From: Bacillota bacterium
GTDB taxonomy: Bacteria; Bacillota; Limnochordia; Darwinibacteriales; Darwinibacteriaceae
DNA length: 32,566 nt
Assembly: GCA_012799115.1 (NCBI GenBank)
Contig: JAAZLY010000061.1
Span: 1 to 32,566, forward strand
Direction: 5' to 3'
Part shown: piece after piece, positions 1 through 6,926 of the stretch
How the letters are laid out: each line of letters starts with the position of its first letter
How positions within the stretch are numbered: the first letter of the stretch is position 1
Position numbers and translations under genes: made by a program
Notes under the pieces: model-generated
Seen by the model: only the letters and a program-made list of their open reading frames with translations
What the model was told of the DNA's origin: nothing
Databases searched by the model: none

Positions 1-530
1 GTGGTCATGAGACCCTTCTTAATGCCAAACTTGTCATTGAGAACCTTGGCAAAAGGTGCTAAGCAGTTGGTGGTGCAAGAAGCGTTGGAGAGAACATGGT
101 GCTGAGCAGCATCATACTTGTCCTCGTTTACACCCATCACAACTGTGAGATCCTCGTTCTTAGCAGGAGCGGTAATGATAACCTTCTTTGCACCTGCATC
201 AATATGCCACTGGGCCTGGTCACGCTTACGGAAAATACCGGTAGCTTCAACAACATACTCTACACCAAGCTCTTTCCAAGGAATCATCTTGGGATCGCGT
301 TCAGCGTATACACGGATTTTCTTACCGTTAACGACGATATGATCACCATCAACTGTAACATCAGCGTCAAGAGTACCGTGGTTTGTGTCATATTTCAGTA
401 AATGGGCAAGGGTCTTAGCATCAGTAAGATCGTTGACTGCCACTACTTCAACATTCGAATCCTTCAAAGCTCCCCGAAATACTAGACGTCCAATCCGACC
501 AAATCCGTTAATTCCAACTTTAATGGTCAC
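1..530 (-). CDS. gap: Glyceraldehyde-3-phosphate dehydrogenase (partial, C-terminus beyond left edge)
   Basis: This is the N-terminal 176 residues of phosphorylating GAPDH, the glycolytic enzyme that converts glyceraldehyde-3-phosphate, NAD+ and phosphate to 1,3-bisphosphoglycerate. The Rossmann start VGINGFGRIGRLVFR is clear, and the catalytic cysteine sits in SNASCTTNCLAPFAKVL near residue 151. The start is a GTG at 528-530, placed by an AGGAGG ribosome binding site 8 bases upstream, giving MTIKVGINGFG. The gene follows cggR by only 16 bases on the same strand, as in the cggR-gapA operon of Bacillus, so it is probably under CggR control. The rest of the gene, and any pgk/tpi/pgm/eno genes, lie outside the window. 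Confidence 0.97.
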   Translation of the reverse strand, partial: MTIKVGINGFGRIGRLVFRGALKDSNVEVVAVNDLTDAKTLAHLLKYDTNHGTLDADVTVDGDHIVVNGKKIRVYAERDPKMIPWKELGVEYVVEATGIFRKRDQAQWHIDAGAKKVIITAPAKNEDLTVVMGVNEDKYDAAQHHVLSNASCTTNCLAPFAKVLNDKFGIKKGLMT

Positions 531-546
531 AATAAATTCCTCCTTT

Positions 547-1575
547 TTATGTTATCTTCTTTATGCTCATCAGCCTCCGGGCTACCCCTTCATCGGTGAT
601 ACAAACATCACAATAACCTCTTGAAAGCACAGCCATCACAGCCCATGCTTTACTACGACCGCCTCCAACGGTTATCACCAGTGGGATCCTTTCCAAATCC
701 TCTAGACGTAATCCCACCGAGCTGGTATTGCGCACAATATTACCCTGGGCATCAAAGTAACATCCAAAGGCCTCACCTACCGCTCCCTCAGCGATTAACT
801 CCATCAGAGACTCATCATCAAAACCTCTTCTTCTAGCCATTTCCTCTGCAGTACCTATGCCATGAACTAATACATTCGCTCGGCGTCCCAAAGCTATCAC
901 CTCGCGAATCCGAGGCTCACTGATGATCTGCTCTAGGTAGCAAGGGGAAACATCCTCCGGCGCCTGGAGCTGGCGATAGCTACCACGTAGACTCTCCGCC
1001 AACGATACTGCAATCGAATTGGCGTGAATTCTGGCATCCTCACCCAAGCCACCTCGTACAGGAACCACAGTGATATTTCTGGGTAAGTCCTGGCCAGAAA
1101 CGGCCTCTGCCACTCTTGCCAGAGTCGTTCCTCCCGATACGGCCAAAATATCGCCGTCTTTGAGGACGTCCTTCAGATAACGGGCGGTGGCCTCAGCTAA
1201 GTCCCTCTTTCCAGAGACATTGCTATCTACATCCCCTGGCACAATAATCATTTTTCCTACACCTAGGGCTGCTGCTAGCTTTCGTTCAAGGTAGTCGAAA
1301 TCGTGAAACTCTCGAATCATCGCCTGCAGAACCATGAGCACTTTTTCCCCCTGAGCCGAGAGTCGAACGCCCACTGAGCTCGTTACAATCAAACCCTGGT
1401 CTCGAAGTACATCCAATTCGCCTCGAATCACTCTTTCCGAACTGCCGAGCCTAGATGCGATAAACCTGCGCCCAATCGGTGCTTCACTTTGGATTACTTT
1501 TAGCAGATTGTAGCGTCGTTCCATGACTTCAGCAAGTTCAGGAACCAGTTGTTGCAGGGCAACAAGGCTATCCAG
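547..1575 (-). CDS. cggR: Central glycolytic genes regulator CggR (SorC/DeoR family)
   Basis: A repressor of the gap operon; in Bacillus its DNA binding is relieved by fructose-1,6-bisphosphate. The order is an N-terminal winged-helix region (PIGRRFIASRLGSSERVIRGELDVL), then a SorC sugar-binding domain with VSGGTTLARVAEAV and RGGLGEDARIHANSIA. The first ATG in frame is at 1524, but conserved sequence continues upstream: LQQLVPELAEVM before ERRYNLLK aligns, from memory, with the B. subtilis CggR N-terminus. The open frame runs back to a stop and holds no ATG, GTG or TTG. A long match to the anti-Shine-Dalgarno complement (GAGAAAGTGGGTGA) sits just before ATT (1578) and CTG (1575). I give CTG; ATT is equally possible. 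Length is about 342 residues. Identity is firm; the exact start is uncertain. Confidence 0.93.
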   Translation of the reverse strand: MDSLVALQQLVPELAEVMERRYNLLKVIQSEAPIGRRFIASRLGSSERVIRGELDVLRDQGLIVTSSVGVRLSAQGEKVLMVLQAMIREFHDFDYLERKLAAALGVGKMIIVPGDVDSNVSGKRDLAEATARYLKDVLKDGDILAVSGGTTLARVAEAVSGQDLPRNITVVPVRGGLGEDARIHANSIAVSLAESLRGSYRQLQAPEDVSPCYLEQIISEPRIREVIALGRRANVLVHGIGTAEEMARRRGFDDESLMELIAEGAVGEAFGCYFDAQGNIVRNTSSVGLRLEDLERIPLVITVGGGRSKAWAVMAVLSRGYCDVCITDEGVARRLMSIKKIT

Positions 1576-1597
1576 AATGACTCACCCACTTTCTCGG

Positions 1598-1633
1598 GAC
1601 ATCCCAGGGCCCGCTGGGGTTTATTTCGTCCCG
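1598..1633 (-). promoter_or_regulatory. Candidate CggR operator upstream of cggR-gap
   Basis: Read on the minus strand, the site is CGGGAC-N6-AACC-N4-CGGGCC-N6-TGTC. The Bacillus CggR operator is CGGGAC-N6-TGTC-N4-CGGGAC-N6-TGTC. Spacing is identical throughout, with matches of 6/6, 1/4, 5/6 and 4/4 in the four conserved blocks. It lies 20-23 bases before the inferred cggR start, in the 106-base gap after whiA. That gap also holds a TTGACA at 1705-1710 inside the end of whiA, but I see no convincing -10 at normal spacing, so the promoter itself is unassigned. No intrinsic terminator separates whiA from cggR. Confidence 0.7.
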
Positions 1634-1684
1634 CTACAATGCTAAGACTTCTGCTTTTTCACATCGTTCCCTTCTATTTGTTTG

Positions 1685-2611
1685 TTAATACTTGGTATTT
1701 AATTTGTCAAGTTGACGCGCTTTTTCCTGAAGCTGTCTAAAGCGGTAGTTAACGCCAGACTTACTCATCTTAGGAACCATTAAATCCCCGATCTCCTGCA
1801 GTGAAGCGTAGGGATTTTCCAGCCTTACCCTAGCTATTTCTCTTAGCTTCGGAGGCAACTCTTCGAGCCCTATCGCGGCATCAATGATCTGAATATCCTC
1901 CAGTTGATCCATGGCGGCCTTGACCGTCTTGTCCACGTTTGCGGTTTCACAGTTGACGAGGCGATTGACTTGATTGCGCATATCCTTCATCACCCGTACA
2001 TTCTCAAAATGCAAAAGCGCACTATGTGCACCCATCAGATTGAGCATCGTAACGATCTCACCGCCGTCTTTCATATAGATAACCAAAGACCCCTTTCTTT
2101 GGGTTACCCCTGCTTCCAGCCCTAACGACGCCATAATGGCCATGATCTTCTCCACTAGACCGGTAAGTTCAGTGGAGATTTCCAAGTGATATCCCCGCTC
2201 CGGGTTGGTAATCGAACCACTGCTCAAAAAGGTACCTCGCAAATAGGCTCTGCGGCAGCACTTCTTCCGGGGAATGTCTGAATCATCCAAGACGCTTTGT
2301 TCCTTGAAGTCTTGGTAGACTCGTCCTGCCCAAGTGCGCCCCAAAACACGTACGGTGCACATTTGAGCCCTGCGGGAGCGCGACTTGACAACCAGGACCT
2401 GTGTGGGCAAATCCTGATAGAGACCCTTTAGTAGCAGAAGAATCTTCCTCGCGACTAGGGGTGATGAATTGTTGAAGTCCAAGAACTGGTTGCGAGCTCC
2501 CAATAAGAAGCCATCCAACTCGTAGAAAGCACTTAACTCTGCAATGCGACAGCAACGGGCATTTGGAATCACTCGAGCTAGTTCATGGCGAACATCATCT
2601 GAAAAAGTCAT
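1685..2611 (-). CDS. whiA: DNA-binding protein WhiA
   Basis: WhiA is a conserved Gram-positive DNA-binding protein, a sporulation regulator in Streptomyces and linked to division and chromosome segregation in Bacillus. It has 308 residues, the usual family length. The N-terminal two-thirds is the LAGLIDADG-like fold, with the characteristic KKCCRRAYLRGTFLSSGSI around residues 117-134. The C-terminal helix-turn-helix is near residues 252-295 (LPPKLREIARVRLENP, then SLQEIGDLM). The start ATG at 2609-2611 is chosen because GGAGGTGGGG lies just upstream and family members begin MTFSxDV. It overlaps the stop of the VanW gene as ATGA, so translation is probably coupled. WhiA normally follows yvcK (rapZ-yvcK-whiA); here a vanW gene lies between. 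Confidence 0.96.
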   Translation of the reverse strand: MTFSDDVRHELARVIPNARCCRIAELSAFYELDGFLLGARNQFLDFNNSSPLVARKILLLLKGLYQDLPTQVLVVKSRSRRAQMCTVRVLGRTWAGRVYQDFKEQSVLDDSDIPRKKCCRRAYLRGTFLSSGSITNPERGYHLEISTELTGLVEKIMAIMASLGLEAGVTQRKGSLVIYMKDGGEIVTMLNLMGAHSALLHFENVRVMKDMRNQVNRLVNCETANVDKTVKAAMDQLEDIQIIDAAIGLEELPPKLREIARVRLENPYASLQEIGDLMVPKMSKSGVNYRFRQLQEKARQLDKLNTKY

Positions 2612-3441
2612 GGAACCCCACCTCCATCTTTCCCTAAAACCCAAACCCTCACACGCCACCCCTGGATTTCAGCCTTGACAATCACAGGAGCGTCGGAATC
2701 GTTCTTGAACTTAAAGTCTGTATAAGGCCAAGCCACAGTCGCGTCAAGCCCATGCTTAATATAACTAGGTGCAATAGAATGGATCCGCCGCTCAACAATC
2801 TCCATTCCAGCTTGGCGAACCGCATTGTAAAGTGTCGTAGACGTCTGGCAGATACCTCCGCCCACCCCAGGAACCACCGCTTCGCCTAGAATAATAGGAG
2901 CGTTACGGTAACCCCTCTCGACCGTTCGCTCCCCTACAACCTCGTTAAACGAAAAGACCTCACCCGGCAGAACAATGGTATTGTTAATGGCTGCTAGAGA
3001 GAGACGAATATTCTGAACACGCGCCGGACTACCCAAGAGGGGAGTAGAAAAGTCCCCCAGGAGATCCGTCAACTCTTCGATATGCTCGGTGCGAAGAAAG
3101 GGTACAACCTCAATGCCAGAAAGTTGCATGCTACTCTTGGCGGGCGCGTTAACTACGCTATCAACGATGGCGTCCAAATCAAAGTAAAGACCGTTCTGAT
3201 GCGGCACAATCTCCCCCGTGGCCTTATCAATCGTAGCATTTTTCGGAGGTCTCATTCTGGCTCGGGCCATCTGTTCTACGATAACTCTCACTTCGTTTTC
3301 GTAATAGTATTCCATAATCTGCTGTTCTAAATAAACCTCCGAGCGTACCCCAAAGAATCTACGGTGTACTGTCCGATAGACTGTAGGAAGGCCAAAACCC
3401 AGAGTAGAAAGAAGTAGCCCCACTGCGATTATTTTACGCAT
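2608..3441 (-). CDS. VanW family protein, N-terminally membrane-anchored
   Basis: A 277-residue protein with a single N-terminal hydrophobic segment (residues 3-21), a linker region, and a VanW domain near residues 125-265, including LPGEVFSFNEVVG and the signature GVGGGICQTSTTLYNA. VanW domains occur in cell-wall-associated proteins of Firmicutes, including some vancomycin resistance clusters, but their biochemical role is not established, and nothing here points to resistance. The start is ATG at 3439-3441, behind a purine-rich GGGGAGGGGGG, rather than an upstream start inside yvcK. It lies between yvcK and whiA, overlapping the whiA start by 4 bases. The product probably faces the cell exterior, held by its N-terminal helix. 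Confidence 0.88.
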   Translation of the reverse strand: MRKIIAVGLLLSTLGFGLPTVYRTVHRRFFGVRSEVYLEQQIMEYYYENEVRVIVEQMARARMRPPKNATIDKATGEIVPHQNGLYFDLDAIVDSVVNAPAKSSMQLSGIEVVPFLRTEHIEELTDLLGDFSTPLLGSPARVQNIRLSLAAINNTIVLPGEVFSFNEVVGERTVERGYRNAPIILGEAVVPGVGGGICQTSTTLYNAVRQAGMEIVERRIHSIAPSYIKHGLDATVAWPYTDFKFKNDSDAPVIVKAEIQGWRVRVWVLGKDGGGVP

Positions 3442-3496
3442 ACGCACCCCCCTCCCCAATATATGCAGGGGGGAGAAGAAGTAAGACAACAAAACC

Positions 3497-4801
3497 CTAG
3501 CCAGCCCGTTCTCCATTCTTGGGCTTGCTGTAGGCCGTAGCGAGGTGCATAATCTCCCCGGCCAATCGATGACTATCATGGCGCACTAGGTCCTGGTGGT
3601 CCAAGAAGTCGCCTCGATGAACCTTGACTCCCAGCCGAGCCAACCTATCGTGATCCACTCTAACAGGATGGGCCTTTTCCTTGGCATACTTTCTGCTCTG
3701 GCTCTCTGAGATCAGAGCATCATTGACTACAACGTAATCTACAATCTCCCGTGCCGAAGTGTGATTCCTCAGCCCAAGAACATGGTCACTCGCCGTATAT
3801 CCATCGGTCTCTCCTGGCTGTGTCATCACATTGCAGACATAAATGCGCAGGGCACTTGTCGCCTCGAGAGCATCCACGAACCCTGGAATGAGCAAGTTTG
3901 GAATGATGCTCGTATAGAGGCTACCAGGACCAATCACCACCACATCAGCTTCCAAGATGGCTTGGATCGCTTCGGGCAGAGCCTCGGCATCCCTCGGTTC
4001 TAGAAACACCTCTCGGATCTTCTTGTTACCCTGGGGAACGGAGCTCTCACCAAGCATAGTCGTACCATCTTCATACACGGCCCCGAGCCTTACCGACTCT
4101 AAGGTCGAGGGGAGCACCTTTCCTCGCACGGCCAAGACCTTACTAAAGGCGTGAATAGACTCTTCAAAGTCTCCCGTTATATCTGTCATGGCCGCAATGA
4201 ACAGATTACCAAAGCTATGACCTTTTAACCCCTCGCCCCAATTGAAACGGTACTGAAAGAGCTCCTCCATCAAGGGCTCTGTATCGGCCAAAGCCACAAG
4301 TGTGTTGCGGACATCTCCTGGCGGAAGAATGCCCAGATCATCGCGGATCCGACCCGAACTTCCGCCATCATCAGCTACAGTGACAATGGCTGTGATATTC
4401 GAGGTATACTCCTTAAGACCACGGAGCATGGTTGAAAGTCCCGTTCCACCGCCAATGGTGACAATGCGCAATCCCTTCTGCAGATTGCGAGACTTGTAGA
4501 CATGCTCGACAAGGTTGGGAACATCCGAGGGATGGATGGCTCCCACTACAGAGCGAATGCCGTAGCGAATGGCCAGGGCTAGAAAAAGAGCGCCCAAGGC
4601 AATAAGGGATGACCCTAAGAGAAGCGGATTCAGTTCTGAGATCTCGACCCAGGACAAGATCGTCTCTTCATAAAGCGAGAGCAATGGAGTATTCCACAAA
4701 ACAGTCAAACCAGTGGCCATCATGACTACTCCGAACAGCAAAAGAGCCAACCAACGTTTCACACCCATACCAGGGTAAAGCCACTTCATCTTATTATGCA
4801 C
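3497..4801 (-). CDS. glmR: YvcK/GlmR family gluconeogenesis factor with N-terminal membrane hairpin
   Basis: A CofD-fold protein of the YvcK/GlmR family. In Bacillus it binds UDP-GlcNAc, is needed for growth on gluconeogenic carbon sources, and modulates GlmS and cell-wall precursor supply. Motifs seen: IGGGTGLSTML (117-126), VADDGGSSGRIRDDLG (142-157), PPGDVRN (160-166) and GHSFGNL (194-200). The B. subtilis protein is about 317 residues and soluble. This one has 434, the extra being two predicted transmembrane helices (about 17-36 and 59-80) before the catalytic-type fold. The start is GTG at 4799-4801 with GGGGGTGG upstream; an internal ATG at 4789 is the alternative. Lying directly after nagA-nagB, it links amino-sugar catabolism to a UDP-GlcNAc sensor. 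Confidence 0.94.
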   Translation of the reverse strand: MHNKMKWLYPGMGVKRWLALLLFGVVMMATGLTVLWNTPLLSLYEETILSWVEISELNPLLLGSSLIALGALFLALAIRYGIRSVVGAIHPSDVPNLVEHVYKSRNLQKGLRIVTIGGGTGLSTMLRGLKEYTSNITAIVTVADDGGSSGRIRDDLGILPPGDVRNTLVALADTEPLMEELFQYRFNWGEGLKGHSFGNLFIAAMTDITGDFEESIHAFSKVLAVRGKVLPSTLESVRLGAVYEDGTTMLGESSVPQGNKKIREVFLEPRDAEALPEAIQAILEADVVVIGPGSLYTSIIPNLLIPGFVDALEATSALRIYVCNVMTQPGETDGYTASDHVLGLRNHTSAREIVDYVVVNDALISESQSRKYAKEKAHPVRVDHDRLARLGVKVHRGDFLDHQDLVRHDSHRLAGEIMHLATAYSKPKNGERAG

Positions 4802-4831
4802 CCAACCACCCCCTTGACCGCGCCCTAGTTT

Positions 4832-5554
4832 CTACAACCTGCTAGCGGCTGCCTGATCCACCACAATCGTCACCGATGGATGTAACTGCAAAACAGAGGC
4901 AGGTACATCAGGCGTCACCGGTCCCTTCACTGCAGCAAGAACCGCGTCCGCTTTACTACCTCCATTGGCCATGAGCACAATACTCTTAGCCTGCATAATA
5001 CTCTTAATTCCCATGGAAATCGCCTTGGTTGGCACCTCTTCAAGGGAAGCAAAGAACCGGGCATTGTCACTGATGGTGCTGGCAGCCAAGTCTACAACTT
5101 GAGTTTCTGAGCCAAAGGGCGTACCAGGCTCATTAAACCCAATGTGGGCGTTGGAACCAATGCCAAGGAGCTGCAGATCAATACCCCCGGTGCTACGGAT
5201 CAACTCGTCATAACGGCGACACTCCGCCTCCAAGTCCGAGGCAACACCGTTTGGAATATGGGTTCGAGTTCGATCTATTCCCACCTTCGAAAAGAAGTTC
5301 TCTTCCATATAATAGCGATAGCTCTGAGGATGATCTCCCGGTAATCCCACATACTCATCAAGGTTAAAGGTAAGCAAGCGACTGAAGTCTTCCCCGTTCT
5401 TGTGGTATTCCCCCAATAATCGATAGACACCAAGGGGAGTGCTCCCAGTAGCTAAACCTAGTACACTGGCCGGTTTCCTACGGATCTGGGCAATGACTAG
5501 TTTGGCTACTTCGTCACTCATACTGTCGAAATTATTCACCACAACAACTCTCAT
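4832..5554 (-). CDS. nagB: Glucosamine-6-phosphate deaminase
   Basis: NagB converts glucosamine-6-phosphate to fructose-6-phosphate and ammonia, feeding amino sugars into glycolysis. The 240-residue length is typical of the short Firmicutes form. Visible motifs are LGLATGSTPLGVYR (phosphate binding), FNLDEYVGLPGDHPQSYRYYM and the active-site loop GIGSNAHIGFNEPGTPF, whose His and Glu are the usual catalytic residues. The loop reads N-A-H, where N-G-H or D-G-H is usual, a conservative change. The start ATG at 5552-5554 follows the nagA stop by 18 bases, so the two form one transcript. Confidence 0.96.
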   Translation of the reverse strand: MRVVVVNNFDSMSDEVAKLVIAQIRRKPASVLGLATGSTPLGVYRLLGEYHKNGEDFSRLLTFNLDEYVGLPGDHPQSYRYYMEENFFSKVGIDRTRTHIPNGVASDLEAECRRYDELIRSTGGIDLQLLGIGSNAHIGFNEPGTPFGSETQVVDLAASTISDNARFFASLEEVPTKAISMGIKSIMQAKSIVLMANGGSKADAVLAAVKGPVTPDVPASVLQLHPSVTIVVDQAAASRL

Positions 5555-5572
5555 ACGATCTCACACACCTCT

Positions 5573-6757
5573 CTACGACTCTGCACTATATGCAATATGA
5601 CCGGAAATGATTGTCTTTTGGACTTGAAAATCTGGGGTGAGAAGTACAAAATCCGCGCGATTTCCTTCCTGTATCCAGCCCATGTCTTGGAGTCCGATGG
5701 ACTGTGCCGGATTGAGACTGGCCATGCGGAACGCATCTGGAATCGATACACCCACCGTATCAATCATATTCTTGACAGCCCGGAGCATTGTCAAAGTGCT
5801 CCCGGCCAAATTTCCTTCCGCCAGGCGAGCGGCACCTTCTTGTACAAAGATCTTCTGGTCACCTAACATATACTCGCCGTCGGGCAGGCCTGTGGCCTGG
5901 ACTGCATCTGTTATCAAGACGGTTCGTTCCAAACCGACGCTCCGCAGAAGCACCTTGATTGCACCTGGATGAACGTGAACCAAATCGGCGATGAGCTCTG
6001 CCCAGATGCCTGGGGTGGCCAAAACGGCACCAAGTACTCCAGGTTCCCTGTGGTGAAGTCCCCGCATTCCATTATAGGTATGTGTGGCATGGGTGATACC
6101 AGCCTCAAACCCTGCGAGAGCCTCTTCATAGGTTGCATCACTATGTCCGATAGAGACTGTGACACCTCGTTCTTTGAGCCAAGCAATGGCCTCTAGGCTA
6201 CCTGGAATCTCAGGAGCAAGTGTAACCAAACGCAGTTTCTGTCCTAGAATCGTGTAAAGCTCAGCTAATTCATCAAGGTCAGCCCGGCGAATAGCAGGAC
6301 CGTATTGGGCTCCCTTGTATTGCTCGTTGATGTACGGACCCTCGAGGTGAATACCAAGAACCTCAGCTTCACCTAGTCCGCCTTGGTAGCCCGCCACGAG
6401 TTCGGCCACAGCCCTTGTTTTGTCCTTCATTGCCGTCACAGTGCTGGGCAAAAAGGCCACAGTACCAGACTCTGCTAAATAACGGGCTATGGTGCGCATG
6501 GCCTCTTCAGTACCATCCATAAGCTCCAAGCCAGCAGAGCCATGCATATGTACATCAATAAACCCTGGAGCGATGTATCCTCCCTGGGCATCAATGATCT
6601 CGAACACGCCAGGGATTGCTGCTTGCTTAACCTTCTCCCCTTCTTCTTCATTGCCAACATACATAATACGATCACCGATCGTGACGACTGTGCCTCTGGT
6701 AATCAGCTCGTTCGTAATAACGGTGCCATTTGTGATAATCAAATGCTTCTTCCTCAT
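5573..6757 (-). CDS. nagA: N-acetylglucosamine-6-phosphate deacetylase
   Basis: NagA is an amidohydrolase that removes acetate from GlcNAc-6-phosphate, giving glucosamine-6-phosphate for NagB. It has 394 residues. The metal-site motif APGFIDVHMHGSAG is at about residues 64-77, followed by the conserved LGIHLEGPYIN, the histidine motif VSIGHSDATYEEAL, THTYNGMRGLHHREPG, and the catalytic aspartate in LITDAVQATG. The ATG at 6755-6757 is preferred over the in-frame ATG at 6775, because GGAGGTG lies 9 bases upstream of it. As first gene of the leftward operon it is divergent from the amino acid transporter. I see a half-match to a NagR/DasR-type site upstream, but too weak to call. Confidence 0.96.
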   Translation of the reverse strand: MRKKHLIITNGTVITNELITRGTVVTIGDRIMYVGNEEEGEKVKQAAIPGVFEIIDAQGGYIAPGFIDVHMHGSAGLELMDGTEEAMRTIARYLAESGTVAFLPSTVTAMKDKTRAVAELVAGYQGGLGEAEVLGIHLEGPYINEQYKGAQYGPAIRRADLDELAELYTILGQKLRLVTLAPEIPGSLEAIAWLKERGVTVSIGHSDATYEEALAGFEAGITHATHTYNGMRGLHHREPGVLGAVLATPGIWAELIADLVHVHPGAIKVLLRSVGLERTVLITDAVQATGLPDGEYMLGDQKIFVQEGAARLAEGNLAGSTLTMLRAVKNMIDTVGVSIPDAFRMASLNPAQSIGLQDMGWIQEGNRADFVLLTPDFQVQKTIISGHIAYSAES

Positions 6758-6926
6758 TTTCGAAGACACCTCCATAGTGTTGCAATTCTGGCATTTTGCT
6801 TCTTGTTCCTGCCTTGGCTACATCGGTCTACAAAGTTAACCCAGAATAAATACTAATCTTACTTGCATATTCTTGCACATCCATTGTATAATAACACCAA
6901 TACCTATGGGAAGGATGTATTATCCT
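6758..6926. promoter_or_regulatory. Divergent intergenic region between nagA and the transporter operon; plus-strand promoter candidate
   Basis: For the rightward genes, TTGCAT (6863-6868) and TATAAT (6887-6892) with an 18-base spacer form a good sigma-A-type promoter. It places a transcript start near 6899 and a short leader before the binding-protein gene. The -35 region overlaps a direct repeat, CTTGCA-TATT-CTTGCA (6862-6877), that could be an operator. The leftward nagA promoter must also lie here, but no strong hexamer pair is visible on the minus strand. No riboswitch or terminator was recognised. Confidence 0.55.

Noticed and set aside
1682..1710. TTGACA in the 3' end of whiA as the -35 of a cggR promoter
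   Set aside because: At 17-base spacing the -10 would be TAACAA, and the better TATTAA lies only 14 bases away. Neither is a convincing partner.
2608..3441. A glycopeptide resistance cluster, from the VanW domain
   Set aside because: No vanH, vanA, vanX, vanR or vanS genes are near; VanW domains are widespread in Firmicutes without resistance.
4832..5554. Inactivating change in NagB (N-A-H for N-G-H)
   Set aside because: The catalytic His and Glu are kept, and Gly to Ala is mild; no reason to call it inactive.
6820..6836. NagR/DasR-type operator before nagA
   Set aside because: Only one half (TAGACC on the minus strand) matches the TGGTCTAGACCA pattern; the other half does not.
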